A stretch of DNA of 64,000 bases, taken from Streptomyces sp. NBC_01478 (GTDB taxonomy: Bacteria > Actinomycetota > Actinomycetes > Streptomycetales > Streptomycetaceae). Below the pieces are notes generated by a model, which saw only the letters and a list, made by a program, of their open reading frames with translations, was not told where the DNA came from and did not search any database. The position numbers were made by a program, and so were the translations under genes. The stretch is taken from contig NZ_CP109444.1 of NCBI RefSeq assembly GCF_036227225.1, forward strand, positions 10,459,501-10,523,500. Reading direction: 5' to 3'. Positions 32,161-41,554 of the stretch are shown here, one piece after another (position 1 is the first letter of the stretch; each line of letters starts with the position of its first letter).

Positions 32161-32841
32161 GTGGCCGCGCCCCCGGACGACTGTCTCGCCCGCAACGAGT
32201 GGATCTGCGGCGAGTACCTGAGCACGCGCCGCCACATCCTTCTCGACGCGGTCGGCCAGCACCTCCAGCTCACCGCGGTCTCGGTGCTGATCGGCCTGGC
32301 GATCGCGCTGCCGCTCGCGGTCGTGGCCCGCCGCTGGGGCTGGGCCGCGGGACCCGCGCTCGCGGTGACGACGATCCTCTACACGATCCCGTCCCTGGCG
32401 ATGTTCTCCCTGCTCCTGCCCGTCTACGGCCTCTCCGCCACCCTCGTCGTCGCCGGTCTCGTCCTCTACTCGCTCACCCTGCTCGTCCGCAACATCCTCG
32501 CCGGCCTGCGCGCCGTACCCGAGGAGATCCGACAGGCCGCACGCGGCATGGGCTACGGCCCGATCCGCCTCCTCCTCACCGTCGAACTGCCCCTCGCGCT
32601 GCCCGCCGCGATGGCCGGCCTGCGCATCGCCACCGTCTCGGCGGTCTCCCTGGTCACGGTCGGTGCGATCGTCGGTTTCGGGGGACTCGGCAACCTCATC
32701 TACGCGGGCATGAACACCTATTTCAAGGCCCAGGTGCTCACCGCGTCGGTGCTCTGCGTGGTGATCGCGATCCTGGCCGACCTGCTCCTCCTGCTCGTGC
32801 AACGCCTGATCACCCCCTGGACGCGGGCGGTGCGCGGATGA
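32161..32841 (+). CDS. Osmoprotectant (glycine betaine-type) ABC permease 1
   Basis: Protein of 226 residues with six membrane helices and the BPD_transp_1 domain of the OpuC/OsmYW permeases. The coupling EAA-like loop is VPEEIRQAARGMGYGPIRLL. Start GTG 32161. First gene of a three-gene operon with a second permease and a binding protein, all with ATGA overlaps. This is the standard OpuCB/OpuCD layout for import of betaine, choline or related solutes; the exact solute is not readable. Confidence 0.9.
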   Translation: MAAPPDDCLARNEWICGEYLSTRRHILLDAVGQHLQLTAVSVLIGLAIALPLAVVARRWGWAAGPALAVTTILYTIPSLAMFSLLLPVYGLSATLVVAGLVLYSLTLLVRNILAGLRAVPEEIRQAARGMGYGPIRLLLTVELPLALPAAMAGLRIATVSAVSLVTVGAIVGFGGLGNLIYAGMNTYFKAQVLTASVLCVVIAILADLLLLLVQRLITPWTRAVRG

Positions 32842-33509
32842 ACACCCTGACCGACGCCTGGCACTGGCTCACCGACTCCGCCCACTGGTCGGGCGACGAC
32901 GGCATCTGGCACCGGCTCGCGCAGCACCTCGTCCTCACCGTCGTCTGCCTGGTCATCAGTTGCCTGATCGCGTTGCCGGTCGCCCTCGTCCTCGGCCACC
33001 TCGGCAAGGGCGGCGCGCTCGCCGTCAACATCTCCAACGTCGGCCGCGCGGTACCCACTTTCGCCGTCCTGGTCCTGCTGCTCCTGACCCCGATCGGCAA
33101 GTGGGGCGAGGGGCCCACGGTCGTCGCCCTCGTCCTGTTCGCCGTACCGCCGCTGCTCACCAACGCCTACGTCGGCATGCGCGAGGTCGACCGCGATGTG
33201 GTGCGGGCCGCGCGCGGAATGGGGATGACGGGTCGTCAGATGCTGTTCCGTGTCGAACTGCCCCTCTCGCTGCCGCTGTTGATGAACGGTGTACGGATCG
33301 CGGCCGTCCAACTCGTAGCGACCGCCACCATCGCCGCACTCGCGGGCGGCGGCGGACTCGGCCGCATCATCACCGCAGGCTTCAACCTCGCCAACACGGC
33401 ACAGGTGGTGGCCGGGGCGGTGCTCGTCGCCGTGTTCGCGCTGCTCGTCGAGGGCGTCTTCGAGATCGCCGAACGGCTGGCACCCCGGTGGGCGGGGAGA
33501 GCGCGATGA
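32838..33509 (+). CDS. Osmoprotectant-type ABC permease 2
   Basis: Protein of 223 residues, homologous in layout to permease 1, with coupling loop VDRDVVRAARGMGMTGRQML and a characteristic AALAGGGGLGRIITAGF near the C-terminus. It overlaps both neighbours by ATGA. The two permeases should form a heterodimer for the binding protein that follows. Its N-terminus holds an extra amphipathic segment (WHWLTDSAHWSG) before the first helix. Confidence 0.9.
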   Translation: MNTLTDAWHWLTDSAHWSGDDGIWHRLAQHLVLTVVCLVISCLIALPVALVLGHLGKGGALAVNISNVGRAVPTFAVLVLLLLTPIGKWGEGPTVVALVLFAVPPLLTNAYVGMREVDRDVVRAARGMGMTGRQMLFRVELPLSLPLLMNGVRIAAVQLVATATIAALAGGGGLGRIITAGFNLANTAQVVAGAVLVAVFALLVEGVFEIAERLAPRWAGRAR

Positions 33510-34444
33510 AGCGACGCACGGCCCCGGCCGCCCTGCTCCTCCTGGTCACCGGTTGCTCGACCGGTCCGTCCCTGGAGAACCAGAACGCCGTCACCGCACC
33601 ACCCGGCGACAGCCACCACCTCACCATCGGCTCGGCCGGCTTCACCGAGAGCGACCTGCTCGCCCAGATGTACGCACTCCTGCTGAAGCAGGCCGGCCAC
33701 CAGACGTCCCTGCTCACCGTCGCCAACCGCGAACTCTACGAACCCGCCCTGGAATCAGGCCAGATCGACGTCGTACCCGAGTACGCGGCCACCTTCGCCG
33801 ACTGGCTCAACGCCAAGACCAACGGCCCCGACGCACCGGCCGTCGGCTCACCCGACCTCGCCACCACCATGAAGGCACTGCGCACCCTCGCCACCCCACG
33901 GGGGCTGACCGTCCTCGACCCCGGAAAGGCCGTCGACCAGAACGCCTTCGCGGTGGCCCGCTCCTACGCGCGTGAGCACCGCCTCGAGACCCTCAGCGAC
34001 CTCGGCGCCTCGGGACTGAGGGTACGGCTCGCGGCGGGCGACGAATGCGTCCAACGGCCTTACTGCGAACCGGGGTTGAAGAAGACCTACGGCATCGACA
34101 TCACCGCCGTCGACCCGAAGGGCGTCGGCACCACACAGGCCAAGAGCGCGGTGCAGAACGGGCAGGACCAGATGGTGCTGACCACGACCACCGACGCCAC
34201 CCTCGACGCCTTCGGCCTGGTCCTCCTCGCCGACGACAAGCACCTCCAGAACGCCGACTACGTCGTCCCGGTCGTCAACCGCTCCCGGGCGGGGAGCCCG
34301 GGCGTGACCAAGGCGCTGGGGAAACTCAACGACGTACTGACCACGGCAGACCTCGCCTCGATGAACCAACAGGTCGACAGTCGGCGGCGGTTGGCCCAGG
34401 ACGTGGCGCGGACCTATCTGAAGGACAAGGGCCTCCTGAAGTGA
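33506..34444 (+). CDS. Osmoprotectant-type ABC substrate-binding lipoprotein
   Basis: Protein of 312 residues. Signal peptide with lipobox LLVTGC, then the OpuAC-like binding domain (ITIGSAGF-type start as LTIGSAGFTESDLLAQMYALL; DVVPEYAATFADWL; TDATLDAFGLVLLADDK). It captures a quaternary ammonium solute outside the membrane and delivers it to the two permeases. Last gene of the operon. The probable ATPase gene lies 0.6 kb downstream on the other strand and is split by a palindromic insertion. Confidence 0.9.
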   Translation: MKRRTAPAALLLLVTGCSTGPSLENQNAVTAPPGDSHHLTIGSAGFTESDLLAQMYALLLKQAGHQTSLLTVANRELYEPALESGQIDVVPEYAATFADWLNAKTNGPDAPAVGSPDLATTMKALRTLATPRGLTVLDPGKAVDQNAFAVARSYAREHRLETLSDLGASGLRVRLAAGDECVQRPYCEPGLKKTYGIDITAVDPKGVGTTQAKSAVQNGQDQMVLTTTTDATLDAFGLVLLADDKHLQNADYVVPVVNRSRAGSPGVTKALGKLNDVLTTADLASMNQQVDSRRRLAQDVARTYLKDKGLLK

Positions 34445-34484
34445 GGCTCGGGCCGTTGTCAGTGGCGGCTTGTACCGTTCGGGC

Positions 34485-35063
34485 ATGGGTGTCTATCTGA
34501 TCGATGTCGGTGCGGGTGAGTGGCTGCGTGAGGACACGGGGGAAGGGGGGATGGGCGCGATCGCGAAGGGACTCGACGCGGAGTTGGCCCGGCGCGGGCT
34601 GCCGCCGTACGCACCCGGGCCGGAGCGGGACGCGGCCCCGGGTTTCGAGGAGAAGCTGAGCCCGTCCATGGAGGGTTTCGACGCGTTGTGCCGTGCTCGA
34701 CTGACCCCTGGGGAAAGGGAGTTGATCGGTGACTGGTCGGTGCTGGTGCCGGTCTCGCTCGATGAGGAGATACGGCTGCCGATCGGCTCCGCGTACACGG
34801 ACGAGACGGTGATCGCGGGAGCGCCGCAGGTGCTCGCCCTCGCCGAACGCCTGGCGGCGGCCCTGGAACTGCCGGGGGAGATACCGGAGGTGACCGAGAA
34901 CCTCGGGCTCACCTTCTGGTTCCTGGAGGGCGAGGCGGAGGAACTGGCCGCTGCCAGGCCCGGCCGCTGGAGCGAGGACCTGGACACGGCCTTCTATGTG
35001 GCCCTGTACCTGCGTGCGGCCCAGCACTCACTGCGCCAGGGCTGCCCCATCACCTACTCCTGA
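34485..35063 (+). CDS. Hypothetical protein
   Basis: Protein of 192 residues of no recognised family. It is acidic, without signal peptide or membrane helix, and has features MGVYLIDVGAGEWLREDTGE at the start, LIGDWSVLVPVSLDEEIRLP in the middle, and DTAFYVALYLRAAQHSLRQG near the end. It is a cytoplasmic globular protein. ATG 34485 is chosen; there is no ribosome site, and a leaderless mRNA is possible. It lies between the binding protein and the split ATPase of the osmoprotectant system, but no functional link is visible. Confidence 0.75.
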   Translation: MGVYLIDVGAGEWLREDTGEGGMGAIAKGLDAELARRGLPPYAPGPERDAAPGFEEKLSPSMEGFDALCRARLTPGERELIGDWSVLVPVSLDEEIRLPIGSAYTDETVIAGAPQVLALAERLAAALELPGEIPEVTENLGLTFWFLEGEAEELAAARPGRWSEDLDTAFYVALYLRAAQHSLRQGCPITYS

Positions 35064-35078
35064 GCCGCGAAGCGACCT

Positions 35079-36267
35079 TCACGCGTCCGCCACCGAGTCG
35101 AAGTCCACCTGCCCCCGGGGCACTCCGAGCGCGTCCGCGTCCACGGACCGCCGTAGCGCCTCGTGCAGCTTCGCCGGAGTCAGCACACCGAGGAAGCGCG
35201 CTCCGTCCAGCACGGCGACCCACCCGGCGTCGTGCTGGAGCATCACGCCGAACGCCTGCTTCAAGGGGGCGCCCACCGGAACCCACGCGTTCATCCGGTG
35301 GGCGCGTCCGCCGACCGTGCCGCCCGCGGTCAGTTCGTCGGCCTTGACCCAGCCCTGCAGTTCGCCCTGCTCGTCGAGGACGACCGCCCACCGCGCGCCC
35401 TCCGTCCGCAGCCGGTCGGCGGCCCACTGAGCCGGCTCGTCCACCCGGGCGACCGGCGGCTGCTCCAGGTCGTCGGGCTCGATCGCGGTGACCGACAGCC
35501 GTTTCAGACCCCGGTCCGCGCCCACGAACGACGCGACATACGGCATCGCCGGCTTGCCGAGCACCGCGCCGGGGGTGTCGTACTGCTCGATCCGTCCCTG
35601 CCCGTACACGGCGATCCGGTCACCGAGCCGTACCGCCTCCTCGATGTCGTGCGTGACCAGCAGCACGGTCTTGCGCACGGCGGCCTGCATCCGCAGGAAC
35701 TCGTCCTGCAACTGCTCCCGCACCACCGGGTCGACCGCGCCTGGGGGCACCTCCCACGCCTGTTCAGGGCAGTGGGGGAGGCTCGTCCATCAGCAGCACC
35801 GGCGGATCGGCGGCCAGCGCCCGCGCCACCCCGACGCGCTGCCGCTGCCCGCCCGACAGTTGCTCCGGATAGCGCGGACCGTACGTCTTCGGGTCGAGCC
35901 CCACCAGATCGAGCAGCTCGGCGGCCCGGGCCCGCGCCTTCGCCCGCTTCCAGCCGACCAGGGACGGCACGGTCGCCGTGTTGTCGAGGACCGTGCGGTG
36001 CGGGAAGAGGCCCACCTGCTGGATGACGTAGCCGATACGGCGGCGCAGTCGCACCGGGTCGACGCCGGCGATGTCCTCGCCGTTCACGAGGATCCGGCCG
36101 GAGGCGGGCTCGATGAGCCGGTTGACCATCATCATGGTCGTCGTCTTGCCGCAGCCGGACGGGCCCACCAGCGTGACGAGTTCGCCCTCGTTCACCTCGA
36201 AGGACAGCCCGTCCACGGCCGTCGTACCGTCCGGGTACCGCTTGCCGACCTGCTCGAACCGGATCAT
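35079..36267 (-). pseudogene. Split OpuCA/ProV-type ABC ATPase
   Basis: Two frames make one ABC ATPase with CBS domains. The first (36267-35764, 167 residues) holds Walker A GPSGCGKT (35-42), the signature LSGGQRQRVGVARAL and Walker B VLLMDEP, then shifts to PPLP and a stop. The second (35750-35079) resumes at GAVDPVVREQL, with the H-loop VTHDIEEA and a C-terminal CBS pair (GARWAVVLDEQGELQGWV). Between them lies a 38-base palindromic insert replacing the expected four bases (CTTC), which would have coded FG. The insert carries an in-frame stop and shifts the frame. Matches the osmoprotectant permeases encoded opposite. A GTG at 35750 could still start the second half. Confidence 0.8.
35742..35781. 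repeat. Short palindromic insertion in the ABC ATPase
   Basis: About 38-40 bases starting TGGGGGCACCTCCC and ending GTGGGGGAGG on the plus strand interrupt the ATPase between DEP of Walker B and GAVDP of the D-loop region. The arms pair imperfectly (CCTCCC...GGGAGG). The shape and ends resemble small palindromic elements scattered in Streptomyces genomes. No target duplication is evident. Confidence 0.7.
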
Positions 36268-36444
36268 GTCCTCACGCTAACGGCGCCGGTCCCGCACCGC
36301 CCATCAGCGGGGGCCTACCGGCTGGAGACCGGGGGTATGGCGACCTTGGAATGATGCGGAGCCACCTCTGCGGATCCACCTCTGTGGAGCCACTCCAACT
36401 CAGCGGTGCACCTCCACCTCCCGGCAGGCCGAAGGGACAGCGGC

Positions 36445-39429
36445 ATGAACGACGGAGTCGACGCAACGGCCCCCACCGAAGGAACCCGGTCGGCAGGCAC
36501 CACGGTGTCGGGCCTGACCGTGGAACACCGCACCGACCCGCTCGGCGTCGACGCAGCGCACCCACGATTCGGCTGGCGCATGGAGTCCACCGCGCGGGGC
36601 CGGCACCAGACGGCGTACCGGATCCTGCTCGCCACCTCGCCCGAGCACCTGACCCATGGCAGTGCCGACGTCTGGGACAGCGGCCGCGTCGATGCGGCGG
36701 ACTCGGTCGCCGTGCGCTACTCGGGCTCCGAACTGCACGCCTCGACCCGCTACCACTGGACGGTGACGGTCTGGGACGAACACGGCCGAGCCGTCACCGC
36801 CGCACCCGGCGCCCACTTCGAGACCGGCCTCCTCAGCACCGACGGAGTCACCGGCTGGGACGGCGCGCGGTGGATCGGCATGGCGGGCAAGCGCCCCAAC
36901 ACCCCCGGAGCACCGCTCCTGCGCCGCCGGACGGCACTGACCGGCGGGCAGGTGACCGAGGCCCGGCTGTACGTCTCCGCACTCGGCGTGTACGACGCCT
37001 ACGTCAATGGCCGACGGGTCCCGGTCCCGCAGGGCGACGGCACGACCTACGAGGTGCTGACCCCCGGCTGGACCAACTACGACACCACCGTCAACTACTT
37101 CACCTACGACGTCACGGACCTGCTGACGGACCCCGCGCAGGTCACCCTCGCGGCCGTGCTCGGCAACGGCTGGTACAACGGCCGCATCTCCGAGAACAGC
37201 GTCTACTACTCGGCCGACGGCAACTCCCTCGCGCTCAAGGCGAAACTCCTGATCCGGTACGCCGACGGCTCCGCCCAGACGGTCGTCACCGCCCCCGGCG
37301 ACGACTGGCGGGCCACCGACACCGGCCCCTATCGCGCCGACGACCTCTACGACGGCCAGCTCTACGACGCCCGCGAGGAACTCCCCGGCTGGACGGCGAA
37401 CGGCTTCGACGACTCGGCCTGGTCCGCCGTCGAGGCCCAAGACCCCTTCCCCGACGCCCGGTTGGTCGCCTATCCCGGCGAGAGCGCCCGCCTGATGCCC
37501 GAGTGGGACCGCGAGCCGGAGTCCGTCACCGTCCACACGGGAGCCACGGGAGCCACGGGAGCCACGGACCCCACCCGGGCGGCCACCCTCCCCTTCACCC
37601 TGCACCCCGGCGACACCGCCGTCATCGACCTCGGCCAGAACCTGGTCGGCGTCCCCCGCTACACCCTGCGCGGCCCGGCGGGCGCCCAAGTCACCGTCAA
37701 ACCGGGGGAGATGCTCAACGACGACAGCGCGGGTGCCGACGGACCCGCGGGCTCGGTCTACCGCGCGAACCTGCGCACCGCCGAGGCCACCAGCACCTAC
37801 ATCCTCAAGGGCGACCCGGCCGGCGAGACCCACCAGGACACGCTGACCTGCTACGGATTCCGGTACGTCTCCGTCACCACGACCGAGACCGTGACCCTCG
37901 TCGACCTCACGGGCCGCGTGGCCACCTCCGCCCTCCACGACCTCGGCACCGTCACCACCGACGACACCGCCGTCAACCAACTGATCAGCAACGTCCGTTG
38001 GGGCCAGCGCGGCAACTACCTCTGGGTGCCCACCGACTGCCCGCAGCGCGACGAACGCCTCGGCTGGACCGGCGACACCCAACTCTTCTGCAACACGGCC
38101 CTGTTCAGCACCGACGCCGTCCCCTTCCTGAGCCACTTCCAGGACACGCTGATCGACTCGCAGCACACCTACGGCGCGGGGAAAGCCCAGTTCCCCTGGG
38201 TCGCCCCGGGCCACCGCTACAGCCAGCCACTGCCCGCCAGTGGCTGGGCCGACTGCGGAGTGGTCGTGCCGTGGACGGTGTGGCAGATGTCCGGCGACAC
38301 CACGATCATCGACCGCAGTTGGGCGGCGATGACCAAGTACCTCGACTGGATCCGGGACCGCACCGGCGACACCTACGCCGGCCAGGGCGCGGTCTTCGGC
38401 GACTGGCTCGCCTTCCAGATCACCAGCACCCAGCTCGTCAGCGACGTCTACTACGGCTACAGCGCCCGCCTCATGGCGGACATGGCCCGCGCCACCGGCC
38501 GCACCGCCGAAACAGCCGCCTACGAGCGGCTGTTCACCCACGTCAAACGCGCCTTCATCACCAAGTACTTCGCCACCGACGCCCGCACCGGACACCTGAC
38601 CGTCCGGTCGAGCCTCGGCGACCCGCCACCCCACACACCCGGCAACAGCGCGGGCAAGACCGAGGACAACACCCAGACCGCCCTGCTCTGGATCCTCAAA
38701 CTCGGCTTCTGCGACACGGAGTTGCAGCACCGCCAACTGGTCACCCTGCTCGCCGACAACATCGGCAACAGCCCGGCCCACAAGGCGGCCCATCCCGACA
38801 GCACCCGCGTGGACTACCCGGAGAACACCCTCTCCGTGGGCTTCCTCGGTGTGAACGTCATCGCCCCCGTCCTCACCGACGAGGGCCGCGTCGACCTGGC
38901 GTACGGCCTCCTCCACCAGAACGCGATGCCGTCCTGGCTCTACTCGGTGGCGGGCGGCGCCACCACCGTGTGGGAGCGCTGGAACTCGTACGCGAAGCAG
39001 GACGGTTTCGGCCCGGTCGACATGAACTCCTTCAACCACTACGCGTACGGCGCGATCATGGAGTGGATGTACGAGAGCATGGCCGGCATCGCCAAGGACC
39101 CCGAACACCCGGGCTTCCGGCACTTCTTCCTCCGCCCGCACCTCGACCCGACCGGCAGGATCACCCGGGTGAGCGGCTCACACGTCTCTCCCTACGGTGA
39201 GATCGTCAGCGAATGGACCGTGCGGGAAGGGCAGTTGACGTACCGGGCGGTGGTTCCGGCGAACAGCACGGCGACCCTGCGCCTCCCCACCGCCGGCCCG
39301 TCGACCGTCCGCGAGGACGGGAGGCCCCTGACCGAGGCCCTGGGCGTCGAGTTCCTCGGCTTCGCGGACGGCACCGCGGCCTTCGAACTCCCCTCGGGGC
39401 GCTACGAGTTGACGTCCACGCTCGCTTGA
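36445..39429 (+). CDS. Alpha-L-rhamnosidase, GH78
   Basis: Protein of 994 residues with the full GH78 order: N-terminal beta domains, then the (alpha/alpha)6 barrel and C-terminal beta domain. The conserved DCPQRDERLGWTGD motif is at 531-544, so E537 is the probable general acid; E844 in TTVWERW is the probable base. No signal peptide is present, so it should hydrolyse imported rhamnosides inside the cell. A 9-base unit repeated three times (about 37537-37566) codes a TGATGAT stretch in a loop. ATG 36445 is chosen. Convergent with lutC, whose stop lies inside this gene by 28 bases. Contributes rhamnose to the neighbouring rha pathway. Confidence 0.92.
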   Translation: MNDGVDATAPTEGTRSAGTTVSGLTVEHRTDPLGVDAAHPRFGWRMESTARGRHQTAYRILLATSPEHLTHGSADVWDSGRVDAADSVAVRYSGSELHASTRYHWTVTVWDEHGRAVTAAPGAHFETGLLSTDGVTGWDGARWIGMAGKRPNTPGAPLLRRRTALTGGQVTEARLYVSALGVYDAYVNGRRVPVPQGDGTTYEVLTPGWTNYDTTVNYFTYDVTDLLTDPAQVTLAAVLGNGWYNGRISENSVYYSADGNSLALKAKLLIRYADGSAQTVVTAPGDDWRATDTGPYRADDLYDGQLYDAREELPGWTANGFDDSAWSAVEAQDPFPDARLVAYPGESARLMPEWDREPESVTVHTGATGATGATDPTRAATLPFTLHPGDTAVIDLGQNLVGVPRYTLRGPAGAQVTVKPGEMLNDDSAGADGPAGSVYRANLRTAEATSTYILKGDPAGETHQDTLTCYGFRYVSVTTTETVTLVDLTGRVATSALHDLGTVTTDDTAVNQLISNVRWGQRGNYLWVPTDCPQRDERLGWTGDTQLFCNTALFSTDAVPFLSHFQDTLIDSQHTYGAGKAQFPWVAPGHRYSQPLPASGWADCGVVVPWTVWQMSGDTTIIDRSWAAMTKYLDWIRDRTGDTYAGQGAVFGDWLAFQITSTQLVSDVYYGYSARLMADMARATGRTAETAAYERLFTHVKRAFITKYFATDARTGHLTVRSSLGDPPPHTPGNSAGKTEDNTQTALLWILKLGFCDTELQHRQLVTLLADNIGNSPAHKAAHPDSTRVDYPENTLSVGFLGVNVIAPVLTDEGRVDLAYGLLHQNAMPSWLYSVAGGATTVWERWNSYAKQDGFGPVDMNSFNHYAYGAIMEWMYESMAGIAKDPEHPGFRHFFLRPHLDPTGRITRVSGSHVSPYGEIVSEWTVREGQLTYRAVVPANSTATLRLPTAGPSTVREDGRPLTEALGVEFLGFADGTAAFELPSGRYELTSTLA

Positions 39430-40070
39430 TCGCCCACCAGCACCACCTCCAGGGTGCGCGGACCGTGCACCCCCTCGACCCGGTCCAGCTCGATGTCGCT
39501 GGTCGCGGACGGACCCGAGATCCAGGTCAACGGGCGTGCCGGGTCGAGGCGTCGGAGCGCCTGGGGGACCGAGGACACCACCTGGTCCGGCACCCGTACG
39601 ACACAGATGTGGTGGTCGGGGACGAGGGTGATCCGGCGGCGGCCCTGGTCCGGGCCGCCGTCCAGGACGATGGTGCCGGTCTCGGCGGCGGCCACCGCAC
39701 ACGCCGTGACGACACTGTCGACCCGGTCCAGCTCGTGCGGGGTGTTCTCGGCCCGGTCCGCGATCTGCTCGACGTCGGCCGCCGCGAGCCAGGACGGCTC
39801 CAGACCCGGCGGCACGACGACCGTCCGTGAGCCCCGCTCGGCGAGCAACCCGGCGATCGTGGCGGCCAGTTCGGCCTCCGTGCACCGGTGGACGAGCGCC
39901 CGGTAGTCGGCCAGGTTCTCGGCGAGCAGGTCGACCGTCTGCTCGACACTCCGGTCCCCGTGCTCGCTCAGATAGTCCCGCCGTACCGCCTGCTCGTACG
40001 GTGTGTCGTCCTCGGGCACATCCGCGAGCGCGCGCTCGACGCGGCCCAGGATCCGTTCCCTGCTGCTCAC
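39402..40070 (-). CDS. lutC: Lactate utilisation protein C
   Basis: LUD-domain protein of 222 residues. Segments TVVVPPGLEPSWLAA, AAAETGTIVLDGGPDQGRR, and WISGPSATSDIELDRVEGVHGPR (partly quoted as GPSATSDIELDRVEG) are typical. Member of the LutABC complex that oxidises L-lactate to pyruvate. GTG 40070 overlaps the lutB stop (GTGA). Last gene of the minus-strand operon; its 3' end overlaps the convergent rhamnosidase gene by 28 bases, so run-through would give antisense RNA to that gene. Confidence 0.93.
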   Translation of the reverse strand: MSSRERILGRVERALADVPEDDTPYEQAVRRDYLSEHGDRSVEQTVDLLAENLADYRALVHRCTEAELAATIAGLLAERGSRTVVVPPGLEPSWLAAADVEQIADRAENTPHELDRVDSVVTACAVAAAETGTIVLDGGPDQGRRRITLVPDHHICVVRVPDQVVSSVPQALRRLDPARPLTWISGPSATSDIELDRVEGVHGPRTLEVVLVGDQASVDVNS

Positions 40071-41554
40071 TTGGCACCGTCCTTTCCACCGTGCGTGCGC
40101 TGCCACCAGTCGCGGAACGGCTCCGGGGGCACGGCGGGCAGGTCCCGGGTGCCGCTCCATGCCTTGCCGGGGCCGGGCGGGGTCCGTGGGTGGAAGCGGC
40201 GGGTGCGGGAGGCGAGGCGTTGTCCGGTGCGCAGGGCGCCGGGGTGGCTGAACGTCCAGCGTGCAGCCCGCATGGCGGCCCGCTCGGCGGCATGCCCCTT
40301 GGCGGGCTGCAGCACGACCCTGTTCCCCTCGCGGGTCACCGGCCCGCCCTCCACCACCCGTTCCCGTAGATGCACCAGCACCTCGGGGATGTCGATGGCG
40401 ACCGGGCACACCTCGTAGCAGGCACCGCACAATGACGAGGCGTACGGCAGCGAGGCGTCGATCTCGCTTGCGGTGCCCCGGAGTTGGGGGCTGAGGATCG
40501 CGCCGATCGGGCCCGGGTAGACCGAGCCGTAGGCGTGGCCGCCGGCCCGTTCGTACACCGGGCAGACGTTGAGGCAGGCGGAACAGCGGATGCAGCGCAG
40601 GGCCTGGCGGCCGACCTCGTCGGCGAGGGTGTCGGTGCGGCCGTTGTCGAGCAGGACCAGGTGGAAGGCGCGCGGCCCGTCGCCGTCGGTGGTGCCGGTC
40701 CAGGTGCTGGTGTACGGGTTCATGCGCTCGGCTGTGGACGAGCGGGGGAGGGTCTGGAGGAACACCTCCAGGTCCTGCCAGGTGGGCACGATCTTCTCGA
40801 TGCCGACGACCGAGATCAGCGTCTCGGGGAGGGTCAGGCACATCCGGCCGTTGCCCTCGGACTCGACGACGACGAGCGTGCCGGTGTCGGCGACCATGAA
40901 GTTGGCGCCGGAGATGCCGACCTTGGCGCGCAGGAACTTCTCACGGAGGTGGAGGCGGGCGGCCTCGGCGAGTTCGGCGGGGGTGTCGGTCAGCCTGTCC
41001 GGTGCCGGGCGGCCCCACTCGCTCATCTCGCGGACGAAGATCTCCCGGATCTCACCTCGGTTGCGGTGGATCGCGGGGACCAGGATGTGCGAGGGGCGGT
41101 CCTTGCCCAACTGCACGATCAGTTCGGCGAGATCGGTCTCGTAGGCGCGGATGCCCGCCGCCTCCAGGGCTTCGTTGAGCCCGATCTCCTGGGTGGCCAT
41201 CGACTTGACCTTGACGACCTCCGACTCGCCCGTCTCCTGGACGAGTCGGGTGACGATCCGGTTGGCCTCGTCCGCGTCGGCGGCCCAGTGGACGATGCCG
41301 CCGGCTGCCGTCACCGACTCCTCCAACTGGACCAGATACCGGTCGAGATGACGGAGCGTGTGGTCCTTGATCTGCTTGCCGGCCTCGCGCAACGCGGCCC
41401 AGTCGGACAGCTCCGCCACGGCCTTGGCCCGCTTGGCGCGGATCGTATGGGTGGCGTGGCGCAGATTTCCGCGCAGCGTCTGGTTGTTGACGGCCTCGTG
41501 GGCAGCCACGGGGAAGGCCGGGAAGGCCGGCATTCCGACGAACGTGCCGCTCAT
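40067..41554 (-). CDS. lutB: Lactate utilisation iron-sulfur protein B
   Basis: Protein of 495 residues. The N-terminal LUD domain (including GISGANFMVADTGTLVVVES) is followed by two ferredoxin-like clusters, CIRCSACLNVCPVYE and CGACYEVCP, which should bind [4Fe-4S] centres, and a C-terminal tail with RTPPGPGKAWSGTRDLP typical of LutB. It transfers electrons from lactate to the quinone pool with LutA and LutC. ATG 41554 overlaps the lutA stop (ATGA). It consumes the L-lactate made by RhaEW upstream in the same probable transcript. Confidence 0.94.
   Translation of the reverse strand: MSGTFVGMPAFPAFPVAAHEAVNNQTLRGNLRHATHTIRAKRAKAVAELSDWAALREAGKQIKDHTLRHLDRYLVQLEESVTAAGGIVHWAADADEANRIVTRLVQETGESEVVKVKSMATQEIGLNEALEAAGIRAYETDLAELIVQLGKDRPSHILVPAIHRNRGEIREIFVREMSEWGRPAPDRLTDTPAELAEAARLHLREKFLRAKVGISGANFMVADTGTLVVVESEGNGRMCLTLPETLISVVGIEKIVPTWQDLEVFLQTLPRSSTAERMNPYTSTWTGTTDGDGPRAFHLVLLDNGRTDTLADEVGRQALRCIRCSACLNVCPVYERAGGHAYGSVYPGPIGAILSPQLRGTASEIDASLPYASSLCGACYEVCPVAIDIPEVLVHLRERVVEGGPVTREGNRVVLQPAKGHAAERAAMRAARWTFSHPGALRTGQRLASRTRRFHPRTPPGPGKAWSGTRDLPAVPPEPFRDWWQRTHGGKDGAK

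Noticed and set aside
36400..39141. 913-residue frame antisense to the rhamnosidase
   Set aside because: A GC-rich antisense shadow with Gly/Val/Asp/Arg bias and no domain; the plus-strand gene has all GH78 motifs.
36351..39200. 949-residue plus-strand frame overlapping the rhamnosidase
   Set aside because: It is the +1 shadow, rich in Arg/Pro/His; no domain or ribosome site.
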